A DNA stretch of 39,892 nt from a virus: positions 1-39,892 of the IMG/VR virus record IMGVR_UViG_3300034980_000562; one strand, 5' to 3'. The position numbers were made by a program, and so were the translations under genes. The notes beneath the pieces are model-generated. The model was not told where the DNA came from and did not search any database. It saw only the letters and a list, made by a program, of their open reading frames with translations. Shown here one piece after another: positions 15,601 to 22,767 of the stretch. The first letter of the stretch is position 1, and every line of letters begins with the position of its first letter.

Positions 15601-16209
15601 GGTGGGCTCGTCATTAAGCCAATCAAACAATTCAGTGTACCGATTCCAAAACCTACGGAACTCGCTCATCATAAATTCTTGGAGGTGTTCTTTTACTTTC
15701 TCGACCTTTTCAGAAGGAACACCCGATTTGCTTAGTGACTTGAGTGCTTTCATGAATGTCTTGCGCCAAGTGCCATTGGGCTTGGCGATAGCAGCCTTTA
15801 CATTTTGTACAACGAAGGCGATCTTCTTGTTTTGCTCGATGGCTTCTTCATCGTACTGCTTGCGCTGCTGCGGGCCCACGTCGCGGTCGACGCGGTAGGG
15901 GGTGATTGTGCGTGCGACAATCTCGCCCGTGGGGGCGCTCTCATCCCCAACCATCTTTACCATTATCTCGTTCTCGAAGTTCTCCTTCATCCAGTCAACC
16001 CAGAACTGCTGTGGGCGCGAGACGTAGCCTGGGTTTAGCTTGTTCTCCTTCCATTGGTTGCCAGCGTACATCTTTGACTTCTCGGGCGCCTTTGCCATCG
16101 CGTTCTCAATAAAGTCGACAATCTTTTCGGGGAGACCTATATCTCTCAACCCTTCCGTTAAAACTTCTTCTCGAAGATATTCGAACCAGCTGCCTGTAGA
16201 TATATCCAT
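12682..16209 (-). CDS. Very large protein with PcfJ-like and ParB-like regions, likely virion-associated (1175 aa)
   Basis: N-terminus MDISTGSWFEYLREEVLTEG. Residues ~250-335 contain a pattern recalling the PcfJ-like domain: an MGHCGSDSRG motif, LVSLRKR, then YLYQIKGRSNEAPPDEMW. The last ~80 residues (LPVYVAIGKNGRIKI, GNEDLVWFAKK, LPVFF) resemble the ParB/sulfiredoxin-like fold that binds or cleaves nucleotides or DNA. Between lie acidic, helix-rich regions. Both assignments are inferences by eye. First gene of the fibre operon, so a late structural or injected protein is plausible. Confidence 0.6.
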   Translation of the reverse strand: MDISTGSWFEYLREEVLTEGLRDIGLPEKIVDFIENAMAKAPEKSKMYAGNQWKENKLNPGYVSRPQQFWVDWMKENFENEIMVKMVGDESAPTGEIVARTITPYRVDRDVGPQQRKQYDEEAIEQNKKIAFVVQNVKAAIAKPNGTWRKTFMKALKSLSKSGVPSEKVEKVKEHLQEFMMSEFRRFWNRYTELFDWLNDEPTNYEMIKNEDDINSAYNIAKEDLESREEPENVLHEFDDGSYWYNLSVSSCDVEAERMGHCGSDSRGVLVSLRKRQGKRKASSSYITMTWENEGYGGNYLYQIKGRSNEAPPDEMWDHIDWFIKNMGITNVQEDGEHSRNPEDFREMLNYLQRENPQVSFTGVVDEAAIQEALNEVENEYEDDNSSINAEVAGPDEHGGEGHYIYMNAYCNLQIDLGWPDIVVRDGGDAYPSVEAGSGDYDDNFQPIPANTYGREARDFASEIEIDNIEWDLPGEGEVEWDVRMLTGAQPEGEEINPDAPQTAHLEITVRMTHQEPANDPDEAKWEFEQFAEQIKENFADIYDEIREKIRRKLVEGEFIAKTAYDRTRTELTETDLKHWHVYDDDNSSAVEFWFTSDPNSSNAVNNLGGEFGSIPNEFKMWAFDEGQEGMIDGLYSKMFGSPASRTHPAKIENPDLNREMASALRKHHGDRQGPDPKQQQLALGAAYKGRDTAPPWSEVLRSNSRFVVIAESSLSGGGYRKQLVNYKFEIFVDARSSEEKIEAVKVMVKYFNDNPDMIEDAAEEVIGQRFVNIKALADATKDEVLSGVRLNAAAQRIDSMYAAQVASGSDEWAERSVATTRWIKDNWGSMDEVEKWVAYYKYALPLATRRLNFARDIPNIEMDDNNNLGKPSTWEKYVKDQLNKLGAFGGTVRDYSGVQHGETQTGTLGEPRDLSESVEEQIDRIDRLLKEKDDTYDLRLYSIKIDVSIQKNVGGEVQETQTEIRGIEGVTTVRTMGDTMNVGTAQIATYEIKFELLGSLGRVKYRDRLLIPGMMKIKGLKILRVSPIHRTNTRGTIRTVRESLSEALGGRPPPAASPAMPSSRKMLGQLASEWVSSGIMGYDRPMDTNDMQYHVMVPVEELLEYLSTRYFRAPKDAFDGMYQNFIRDGATLPVYVAIGKNGRIKITGNEDLVWFAKKAGLQELPVFFSYQMQV

Positions 16210-16226
16210 TAATTTAACTCCATCAT

Positions 16227-16237
16227 TATAAATAGTT
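16227..16237 (-). promoter_or_regulatory. Shared motif AACTATTTAT, candidate late promoter element
   Basis: AACTATTTATA on the minus strand, 18 bases before the ATG of the 1175-aa gene, in the 42-base gap after the phosphomannomutase gene. Compare 9579-9589 and 24587-24597. Confidence 0.35.
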
Positions 16238-16251
16238 GTTTTTAGCAGTAA

Positions 16252-17010
16252 CTACACAAAAGCATCGGTCTTTAATAGCTCGGCAGTGTCTTGCCATCTC
16301 TTAACCTCATAGGGCCGGCCGTTTTTATGTGCGCGCAATACTTCAGCTAGAGAGCAGTCGTTGCCAGGAAAAGAGATCCTATCCCCCACAAAGTGAATTT
16401 GGTTATGTTCCAGGGCTTCTTTAAAATAGCGCTTGAGAATCTGAGATTTGTCGTTGCCTTCGTTGAATATATCGATACTAACAGCACCACCAATTACAAA
16501 GTCAAGTTGGGGGTATTTTTTTCTCAGCTTCCTCACAATTTCTCTTCTTTCGTGGTTTTCGGCGTCCCACTCTTCATAACACCTTCTCTCGACTGTGTTT
16601 GCATTGCGGCCCACTACTGAAAAGTTTATCATACCAGTGCGTTCTTCATAGTGCTTTCCAGTTTTAGTTGAAAAATCAGATTTCGTAACAATAGAGTTTA
16701 ATGAACGCTTAAGGTTTCTGGGGCAGACGAATTTATTCTCATAGATTATGTTCCATTCGCTATAACCGTTCGCAGAGATCTGATCGCGCTTCTGATAAAA
16801 GGCATTCCCCATACAGGGAAAAACACCCGACATTCTCTCTATTATGTCCATTCCCAGTTGATTAATGAGTCTGGGGAAGGATCCCCCTGAAACAATATAG
16901 ACCTCTTTGTCTCTTCCCCATTCATAAAAAGCTTTTTTAAACAGTGGATCGATCTTATCTCTAGAGGGAGTCAGTGTCCCGTCCACATCAAAAAGATATA
17001 TATTACTCAT
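16252..17010 (-). CDS. Eukaryotic-type phosphomannomutase, HAD superfamily (252 aa)
   Basis: Interconverts mannose-6-phosphate and mannose-1-phosphate. It matches the eukaryotic PMM family across its length: FDVDGTLTPSR (Asp8, Asp10), VSGGS (41-44), VFPCMGNAFY, the cap motif RTGMINFSVVGRN (124-136), GGAVSIDIFNEGNDKS, and VGDRISFPGND (Asp210, Asn217, Asp218). Length 252 is close to the usual ~245-250. Most bacteria use the unrelated alpha-D-phosphohexomutase instead. The start overlaps the cupin (mannose-6-phosphate isomerase type) gene by 4 bases, pairing two consecutive steps of GDP-mannose synthesis. Confidence 0.88.
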   Translation of the reverse strand: MSNIYLFDVDGTLTPSRDKIDPLFKKAFYEWGRDKEVYIVSGGSFPRLINQLGMDIIERMSGVFPCMGNAFYQKRDQISANGYSEWNIIYENKFVCPRNLKRSLNSIVTKSDFSTKTGKHYEERTGMINFSVVGRNANTVERRCYEEWDAENHERREIVRKLRKKYPQLDFVIGGAVSIDIFNEGNDKSQILKRYFKEALEHNQIHFVGDRISFPGNDCSLAEVLRAHKNGRPYEVKRWQDTAELLKTDAFV

Positions 17011-17339
17011 CGATCATAGTCGTCGGCTAGCCTAATTACATCTCCGAGATGTGGTGTGGATACCTCCATCAAGCGCACCATCTCTTTGCCGGCGCCGAAT
17101 CTATGTACTTGGTTGGGTTTGATGTGCAATATGTGACCGGTCTTATACTTTTTGGGGGGGGTCTCTTCGTCCGTCCAATTTAAAAGAGTGCCTTCCAGAA
17201 CGTATACTGTTTCTTCTTTAATCTCGTGGAGTTGTAAAGAGAGCCTGTTTTTAGGTTCAATGTGCAACATCTTAGCCACATAATTGTTTGTCTCTGCCCA
17301 TATATACTCGAAGCCCCATGGCTTCTCTATTATTCTCAT
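17007..17339 (-). CDS. Mannose-6-phosphate isomerase-type cupin (110 aa)
   Basis: Resembles the stand-alone cupin domain found at the C-terminus of bifunctional PMI/GMP enzymes: EKPWGFEYIW, SLQLHEIKEETVYVLEG (His38, Glu43), PNQVHRFGAG (His79) and the diagnostic ending DVIRLADDYDR. It probably converts fructose-6-phosphate to mannose-6-phosphate. It overlaps the phosphomannomutase gene (ATGA). The guanylyltransferase domain usually fused to it is absent; a separate nucleotidyltransferase-like protein is at 32869-33753. The second His of the usual RxEHW motif is Thr here. Confidence 0.85.
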   Translation of the reverse strand: MRIIEKPWGFEYIWAETNNYVAKMLHIEPKNRLSLQLHEIKEETVYVLEGTLLNWTDEETPPKKYKTGHILHIKPNQVHRFGAGKEMVRLMEVSTPHLGDVIRLADDYDR

Positions 17340-17340
17340 G

Positions 17341-17691
17341 TTATCTCCAAAATATTTGAACACCAATAATTAAAAAGGAAAGAAAAACACATACCATGGT
17401 CTTGGCAGTGAGCATACTCTCGTTAAGCAGATACCAAGTAAGCACCGGAAAAACGAAATATGATGAAGCAAACCCAAGAAACCTAGATGTCCACACGGCG
17501 CCAGTATCATCAACTATTAATCGGGTAGCATACCAAAAACACAACCCTACGGGAATCGAGTATAGACCGACGGCAACAAGCGGGCGATCTCTCCACCAGT
17601 CCCAAACAAACTGGGAATTAAGTTGAAACCACGCAAAAGTGTGCCCGAGGATAAAAAGCAACACTCCCATAAAAATATTAAAAGTTGGCAA
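17341..17691 (-). CDS. Four-helix membrane protein (116 aa)
   Basis: Four predicted membrane segments (about residues 5-21, 38-56, 70-90, 96-114) with Trp-rich loops (SQFVWDWWRDRP). Size and topology resemble small DMT/EmrE-like transporters, but no diagnostic residue is clear. Start is probably the TTG at 17691, preceded by AGAGG at good spacing and inside the upstream gene's end; an ATG at 17670 is the alternative. Position beside the mannose genes could mean a role in sugar or lipid-linked sugar handling, which is speculation. Confidence 0.75.
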   Translation of the reverse strand: MPTFNIFMGVLLFILGHTFAWFQLNSQFVWDWWRDRPLVAVGLYSIPVGLCFWYATRLIVDDTGAVWTSRFLGFASSYFVFPVLTWYLLNESMLTAKTMVCVFLSFLIIGVQIFWR

Positions 17692-18445
17692 TTATCAATT
17701 CCTCTGCAAATTTGTTGGTCTCGGTTTGGCGCCCCCATTTGTCAACAATGTACTGATTATATTGTTGATACATTTTGGCAATAGAAGGAGAATACTCATA
17801 CACCACAAGTGTTTTGTGGGTAGTGTTGCTAAAGAACTTGTGAACCTCTTCGTGATCTATCATTGTTTCTTCAAAAGTACTCTTTGTGTCTTTTTCAAGC
17901 AAGTTCATCTGATGCCTCCCCGCCGGAATAACAAGATAATCGCAGTCATCTTGAATTTTTTCGAAGCACGGTAAAAAAGGGCCCTCATCATCAAGAAACA
18001 AATGAAAGTTTGGTGGCATGATCGCTGATTTTAGATTAAGAATAGCCAGTGGGCTATAATTATCTATGTCCATGGCCCCTCGAGAAACGAGGCCTGTATC
18101 AGAATAACGGTTAAGCATCAAAAATAGGCCGGCACGGACGAAGGGATCCGCATATTTCGGCCAGTTTTCCTGCAGGAGATAAAATATATTCTTATCCTCT
18201 ATCGGGTGCATATGCTCCGCGAATGCCGCCACTCTGCGAGGATCCTCACGTAGACATCTCCAAAACTCATAAATAACATATTTTGTTGTATGTGCCACCA
18301 CAAACCTGTTGTTAGAGGCTAATTCAATTTCCAACTTTCCATCGTATAATAGGCCCGTGTGGACCAGAGATTGCGGCGGGATCAGCTTGAGAAGTGTGGC
18401 TACGCTTTTAAGTTCAATCGACGGCGATTTCAGTGGGGTTTTCAT
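17678..18445 (-). CDS. Degenerate D12-class adenine methyltransferase-like protein (255 aa)
   Basis: Residues 100-119 (DPFVRAGLFLMLNRYSDTGL) match the DPFRRAVLFLYLNRYGYNGL block of Dam enzymes, and the preceding helix (YVIYEFWRCLREDP) and end (KFAEELIIANF) also align with the D12 class. The catalytic DPPY is replaced by IPAG (173-176) and the SAM motif I is not recognisable (LVHTGLLYDG). It is therefore probably not an active methylase; a DNA-binding or decoy role is inference. It starts 32 bases inside the end of the upstream gene and ends inside the membrane protein gene. Confidence 0.65.
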   Translation of the reverse strand: MKTPLKSPSIELKSVATLLKLIPPQSLVHTGLLYDGKLEIELASNNRFVVAHTTKYVIYEFWRCLREDPRRVAAFAEHMHPIEDKNIFYLLQENWPKYADPFVRAGLFLMLNRYSDTGLVSRGAMDIDNYSPLAILNLKSAIMPPNFHLFLDDEGPFLPCFEKIQDDCDYLVIPAGRHQMNLLEKDTKSTFEETMIDHEEVHKFFSNTTHKTLVVYEYSPSIAKMYQQYNQYIVDKWGRQTETNKFAEELIIANF

Positions 18446-18905
18446 CAGGTATACTATCGGCAAATTTTTGAAGCTTTTCTTGTAACTCGTGAAAGTCCGG
18501 CGCGGGTGGAGCTAAGGGTCGATCAATTCCCGGGGGATTGCCGGAAGCGATAGGTTGCCGCTGCGGAAAGCCGCGGGATGGCGCATTGGGGGAGGAGATA
18601 ATTTCTGGTGAGGCTTGGGTAGTTGGTTCTTGTGGGGTGCGCGCATCCATGTTCATTTTAAGGTACCCATTTATAATTTTTACCATATCTTCCAAGACGA
18701 GATCTGCTTTTGTAAGACTGATCCTTAGATCATTAATCTTTGACAACGTTGCTATTGTAAGCAAATCACTGTGACTTTCTAAGCTACTTCCCTCTTTAGC
18801 TGCCTCGTCGATGTTGTCGACCGCTTTATTAAGCATTCGCTCCACTTCTGAAGGCAATTCTTCTAAGTCAATTGAATACTGTATATTTACTCTAGTTGGT
18901 TCCAT
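18414..18905 (-). CDS. Hypothetical protein with Pro-rich linker (163 aa)
   Basis: Residues 1-85 are helical and acidic (LPSEVERMLNKAVDNIDEAAK, a probable coiled coil); residues 90-140 are Pro/Ala-rich and disordered; the last 20 are again helical. It starts MEPTRVNIQY one base after the upstream stop. Function unknown; in the groEL operon. Confidence 0.7.
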   Translation of the reverse strand: MEPTRVNIQYSIDLEELPSEVERMLNKAVDNIDEAAKEGSSLESHSDLLTIATLSKINDLRISLTKADLVLEDMVKIINGYLKMNMDARTPQEPTTQASPEIISSPNAPSRGFPQRQPIASGNPPGIDRPLAPPAPDFHELQEKLQKFADSIPDENPTEIAVD

Positions 18906-18906
18906 G

Positions 18907-19206
18907 TTATCCTTTTAATAATTGTTGGTTTTTTATTGTGTTGAGAGAGTTCTCAACAATAGAGGGTGCACCCACGACTACTATCTCAGTACCGGTGTGG
19001 CCCCTGTTAATTGTCAATTTTGTAAATCTGTGAGATTTATCTAAGTTATCGGGGAGGGCCCCCGACTCGTTTAACTTCTTCATGCGCATGTCATCGCGGA
19101 TCATTATTACATGCTCCGGGTTTACAAATACTTCACGAAGAGTATATTCCTGCTGGGTTGTTATCGCATTATTGTAGCACACCTCTGTTAATTTAACGAG
19201 CGGCAT
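18907..19206 (-). CDS. Small conserved-looking phage protein (99 aa)
   Basis: Start at the ATG giving MPLVKLTEVCYNN. The middle reads LREVFVNPEHVIMIRDD, a strand-turn-strand with NPxHV reminiscent of FlbD-like small proteins; later segments (TKLTINRG, TEIVVVG) look like further strands. Family memory suggests similar proteins in marine T4-like phages, but that cannot be checked here. The start overlaps the upstream gene by 14 bases. Function unknown. Confidence 0.7.
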   Translation of the reverse strand: MPLVKLTEVCYNNAITTQQEYTLREVFVNPEHVIMIRDDMRMKKLNESGALPDNLDKSHRFTKLTINRGHTGTEIVVVGAPSIVENSLNTIKNQQLLKG

Positions 19207-19411
19207 AGTGTTCTCCCATCGGGTATACGTATTTTTTCTCAACGGTATTTTCTCTTCCTTGTGCGTAAACCCGATAAGTGTTTGAGGCCGTTTCTCGCAA
19301 GAACACCCCAGTGATAGGCTTTTGCGTCCTAATAATGTTCATTGACCCGTTCTCCGTGTGATTCCATAAGCTAACATCTTGTGGAATATGTACTAAGTCT
19401 CCTTCAATCAT
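19193..19411 (-). CDS. GDLV-like small protein downstream of groEL (72 aa)
   Basis: Begins MIEGDLVHIPQDVSLW, then PITGVFLRETA and NTYRVYAQG, so it keeps the GDLV start and the second and third strands of the small barrel family seen at the left end. It begins one base after the groEL stop and its last 14 bases overlap the next gene's start, the same overlap length as two GDLV gene pairs there. Function unknown. Confidence 0.7.
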   Translation of the reverse strand: MIEGDLVHIPQDVSLWNHTENGSMNIIRTQKPITGVFLRETASNTYRVYAQGRENTVEKKYVYPMGEHYAAR

Positions 19412-20998
19412 CTATCTATCCTCCGTTTGTATGATACCATAGTTAGTGGTTATAAGGGTGCCGGCACAAGACGCTGCGTTCTGCAGGGCGGTACGTGTGA
19501 CCTTTGCTGGATCTATTATACCCTTTTCCACGAGGTTTGTCAAGCGACCTTCTTTAAAATCCCAGCCGTGATTTTCCCCAGAGGCTATTACTTCTTTGAT
19601 TATTAAATCTGCCGACTCATCAGAGTTTAGCGCCATTTGTGTTATGGGGGCATAGCAGGCTTGTTTAACTATCAGGGCGCCCTTCACCTGCTCAGTCGAC
19701 TCGTCGTCATCGGTCATAAATGCTATCGTTTGCGAAGCGCGGAGAAGAGCAGCGCCACCGCCAGGCACAACACCTTCTTCTTGTGCTGCGTTAACTGCTT
19801 CAAGGGCGTCTTCTATCCTGTGTTTCTTTTCGGTCATCTCAACATCTGTGGCGCCGCCGACGCGGATGACGGCTACCCCCGAGGACAACCTCGTGATCCT
19901 ATTTTGTATCACTGTACACTGTGCGAAGTCTTCGGTGTTTTGAATTTCGGCCTTAAGGGATTCGATTCTCGTAGTAACCCCTTCGACATCCGCAGCGCCT
20001 CCAACAAATATGGTGGAGGCGTTACTACTTTCTACAAATTTAGAAGTACCCAGATCCGCCATCTTTATATCTTGAAGCTTGCTGCCCGCGGAGCGAGAAA
20101 TAAAGTTGGCGCCAACAGAAGAAGCCAGATCGCTCAGCGCATCTCGGCGTTCCTTTCCGTAGCCCGGGCCTTTTATGGCTGCGACCTTTAAGGTTCCGCG
20201 GATGGCATTCATTATAATAGCCGCCAACGCTTGGCCTTCAATATTCTCTGCAACTATTATCAATGGCCGGCCTTCGCGAGCTACCATTTCTAGTGTTCCT
20301 AGGATTTGATCTACTGTGCTTATGGCATGGTCGGTAACCAAAATCAAAGGCTCCGTATGGTACATTACCGATCGGCGCTCATCGGTAACAAATGATGGCG
20401 AACAATATCCGGAATTAAAACTAAAACCCTCAGTAATATCAAGAGAGGTCTCCATCGAATTGGATTCTTCTATGGTTATAGATCCGTCTTGGCCAACTCG
20501 ATCAAAAGCCATGGAAATCAGGCGACCAACTGATTTATCGTTATTCGCAGAGATAGTGGCGATATGCTCAATATCTTCAATACTGCTTATTGGAATTGAC
20601 ATCTCTCTAAGGTTCTGGCATATTATTTTTACTGTTTTTTCAATCCCTCGTTGTAATTCTACGGGAGATATACCGGCAGCTAAATATTTCTGAGACTCTA
20701 CAAGGATGGCCCGGGCCAATACAGTGGATGTGGTTGTGCCATCGCCGGCATTGTTGTTTGTCTCAATAGCGGCCTGCTTGATGATTTGTGCCGCGGCGTT
20801 CTCAAAGGGGTCTTCCAGAGACACAAAGTGGGCAACTGTAACACCGTCTTTGGTGATAAACGGAGTTTTACCCTTTTCTTTTAACAGGACATTCCTGCCG
20901 CGGGGGCCAAGTGTGGAAGCCACATTATCTGCTAGCTTGTTGACACCATTCATTATCTTTTGTTGTAGCGACTGGTTATCGTCGTATGCGCGGTCCAT
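19412..20998 (-). CDS. groEL: GroEL/Hsp60 chaperonin, phage-encoded (528 aa)
   Basis: ATP-driven folding chamber subunit. Family motifs run in order: STLGPRGRNVLL (29-39), DGVTV (51-55), AGDGTTTSTVLA (84-95), an apical domain with VAENIEGQAL and VAAIKGPGYGKERRDAL, and RIEDALEAVNAAQEEGVVPGGG, in which Asp397 corresponds to the E. coli ATPase residue Asp398. Length 528 against ~548: the Gly-Gly-Met tail is missing. It is driven by a perfect sigma-70 promoter (21022-21050) and heads an operon running to 16252. A GroES-like gene is at 37342-37608. Large phages EL, OBP and AR9 also carry GroEL homologues. Confidence 0.97.
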   Translation of the reverse strand: MDRAYDDNQSLQQKIMNGVNKLADNVASTLGPRGRNVLLKEKGKTPFITKDGVTVAHFVSLEDPFENAAAQIIKQAAIETNNNAGDGTTTSTVLARAILVESQKYLAAGISPVELQRGIEKTVKIICQNLREMSIPISSIEDIEHIATISANNDKSVGRLISMAFDRVGQDGSITIEESNSMETSLDITEGFSFNSGYCSPSFVTDERRSVMYHTEPLILVTDHAISTVDQILGTLEMVAREGRPLIIVAENIEGQALAAIIMNAIRGTLKVAAIKGPGYGKERRDALSDLASSVGANFISRSAGSKLQDIKMADLGTSKFVESSNASTIFVGGAADVEGVTTRIESLKAEIQNTEDFAQCTVIQNRITRLSSGVAVIRVGGATDVEMTEKKHRIEDALEAVNAAQEEGVVPGGGAALLRASQTIAFMTDDDESTEQVKGALIVKQACYAPITQMALNSDESADLIIKEVIASGENHGWDFKEGRLTNLVEKGIIDPAKVTRTALQNAASCAGTLITTNYGIIQTEDR

Positions 20999-21021
20999 TA
21001 TTACCTCTAAATTGTATTAGT

Positions 21022-21050
21022 ATTATATCCGCTTTTTATATAAATGTCAA
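21022..21050 (-). promoter_or_regulatory. Consensus sigma-70 promoter for the groEL operon
   Basis: Perfect TTGACA (21045-21050), 17-base spacer, perfect TATAAT (21022-21027). The -35 box starts three bases after the upstream stop codon. An AGAGG ribosome site precedes the ATG at 20998. Confidence 0.9.
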
Positions 21051-21053
21051 ATA

Positions 21054-22757
21054 TTATTCATCAACATCTGCAATTTTTCTTGTGTTGGCGCCGACCTTGT
21101 CCGCAGCTTGGGCAGCAACCTTGGCTTCGTCTGGCTCGTTGAGGCCATTAGCGAAAAATGCATTAAGACTATCAGACATCGCTGATACCTGATCAAAGAT
21201 TCCAAATACTTCATCCATAAGTTCCCCGCGGGCTGATTCAAGCACCCTCATAACTGCTGCGGCCCCAATCTCTAACTTTGCAAAAGGTGTGCCACCTCCA
21301 AGCTTGAGCGTGGCACCTCTTGACAATACCCAGTGAGAGCGAGTTAGATATCCTTTGGTATTCTTGATTGCCATGGCTTTAAGTTCGGGTGTTAAAGAGT
21401 TGTACCACTCTACCACCGGTGCACCCGTGACCCATTCGCCCGACTTGTCAAGAAATTGGCCGCGTGCATCGCGACTTCTTATAACATCTTTTTTAAATTG
21501 TGCGAAAAGCCTTAAGAACATGTCTCTTACGAGGCCGGCCCTCTTTGAGTCAGCATGCTGGTGGTTGCTGGCCTTAACTTCTGGATTAAGGACTGAGAGA
21601 ATTCCTGCCTTAAGGGCACCGGCCGGTGTCGACAGCGCGTTCGCGTTTTGAGTTGTCTCAATCGACTGAATGTATAGTCTCAATACGGCATCCACAATCT
21701 GTTTTTTCTGTTGTTCATCAACACCCACTTCTCTGAGAGAAGACAAATCGGCCTTAGAAAGATAATCAGCCCATAGACTGGATATCTCTGCGGAATCACT
21801 GGTGTCGCTGCGGGCCGGAATGTTCGCTGCCCAATTAAGCGCGTCGGTTTGTTCACCGGTTTTCATATATTCAGTTAAAGCCGCCATAAAAGTCGTGTTC
21901 GACAATATGGCTTTTCGGCCGGCGTCTGTTACCGACAACAATTCAAATAGATTTTTGCGTGTGATGTCGAACTGATAAAAATCAATATGGCCTTCCTGCT
22001 CAACGCCATCGCCATCCAAGATTTTAGTGCACGCTATATATCTCATTGCACCGCCTTCAAATTCGCGGTTTGCGTTTGCCCATGCTGCCCATTCGGCATT
22101 AGGCTCAAGCATGTCGTTGCACAGATCAAAGAAGCTGCCTCCGACTTCCAGTCCCTTATCACTATACAATTTGAGGCTAATCGGGACTCTTTCATCATCC
22201 ACATTGGCGGTGATATCTGCGATTGTCTTTGCTCCGCCGGCGGGGATTTGCCTTCCTTGCATCAACGCAGCAAGAAATGCTTCAAAGTTGAAGCCCGCAG
22301 CAGATGCGTTAAAGTTGGTAATCGCCATTGTCAGAGTTTTATAAAAGACCAGATAGGCCATGGCCTGCTGGATGAACTCTTTGGGGTTATCCTTCGGAAT
22401 TGAACCAATACCATCGACCATGATACGAGAGACTGCATTAAGTTTGTCCTCAAAACCTGAGCCGGGGATTTTACTAAGGTACTGCTCTAGCCCTTGGCGC
22501 TGTGACGGCGGTGCGTTTGGATCATCCGATAGGGCATCGTCATCCGCATTCGCCCATCCGAGTTCTGAAATCGGGATCATTGGGATCTCGGAGATGTGAT
22601 ATGTTCGAACTTTGGGCTTTTGGCCGGCCTCTTCTTCGAGGCCCAGAAGAGGCATGTGTGTGATCTCTTCGATCATCTCTGTTATCATTTGTAGTTGGGT
22701 GATGGGATCTTTCTTCTCCCTCACTTCAATAAACATATCTTTCATAAAATTTGACAT
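21054..22757 (-). CDS. Hypothetical protein, possibly virion-associated (567 aa)
   Basis: A mostly soluble alpha/beta protein with no recognisable catalytic motif. The N-terminus (residues 1-90) is acidic with repeated Ile-Pro (ISEIPMIPISELGW); the middle is Asn/Ala-rich and helical; near residue 435 is RGQFLDKSGEWVTGAPVVEW. It lies ten bases after the ClpP-like gene and just before groEL's promoter. Position between a protease and a chaperonin makes a substrate or assembly factor possible, but this is guesswork. Confidence 0.7.
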   Translation of the reverse strand: MSNFMKDMFIEVREKKDPITQLQMITEMIEEITHMPLLGLEEEAGQKPKVRTYHISEIPMIPISELGWANADDDALSDDPNAPPSQRQGLEQYLSKIPGSGFEDKLNAVSRIMVDGIGSIPKDNPKEFIQQAMAYLVFYKTLTMAITNFNASAAGFNFEAFLAALMQGRQIPAGGAKTIADITANVDDERVPISLKLYSDKGLEVGGSFFDLCNDMLEPNAEWAAWANANREFEGGAMRYIACTKILDGDGVEQEGHIDFYQFDITRKNLFELLSVTDAGRKAILSNTTFMAALTEYMKTGEQTDALNWAANIPARSDTSDSAEISSLWADYLSKADLSSLREVGVDEQQKKQIVDAVLRLYIQSIETTQNANALSTPAGALKAGILSVLNPEVKASNHQHADSKRAGLVRDMFLRLFAQFKKDVIRSRDARGQFLDKSGEWVTGAPVVEWYNSLTPELKAMAIKNTKGYLTRSHWVLSRGATLKLGGGTPFAKLEIGAAAVMRVLESARGELMDEVFGIFDQVSAMSDSLNAFFANGLNEPDEAKVAAQAADKVGANTRKIADVDE

Positions 22758-22767
22758 CTTCGTTCCT

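Noticed and set aside
16210-16251. Terminator after phosphomannomutase
   Set aside because: Only a weak five-pair stem (TAGTT/AACTA) and no T-run; not reported as a terminator.
16252-17010. Eukaryotic virus or host origin suggested by the PMM2-like gene
   Set aside because: Everything else is phage-like: bacterial promoters, Shine-Dalgarno sites, tail fibres, amidase and bacterial-type tRNAs.
19637-20191. 184-codon plus-strand frame inside groEL
   Set aside because: Entirely within a gene with unmistakable GroEL motifs on the minus strand.
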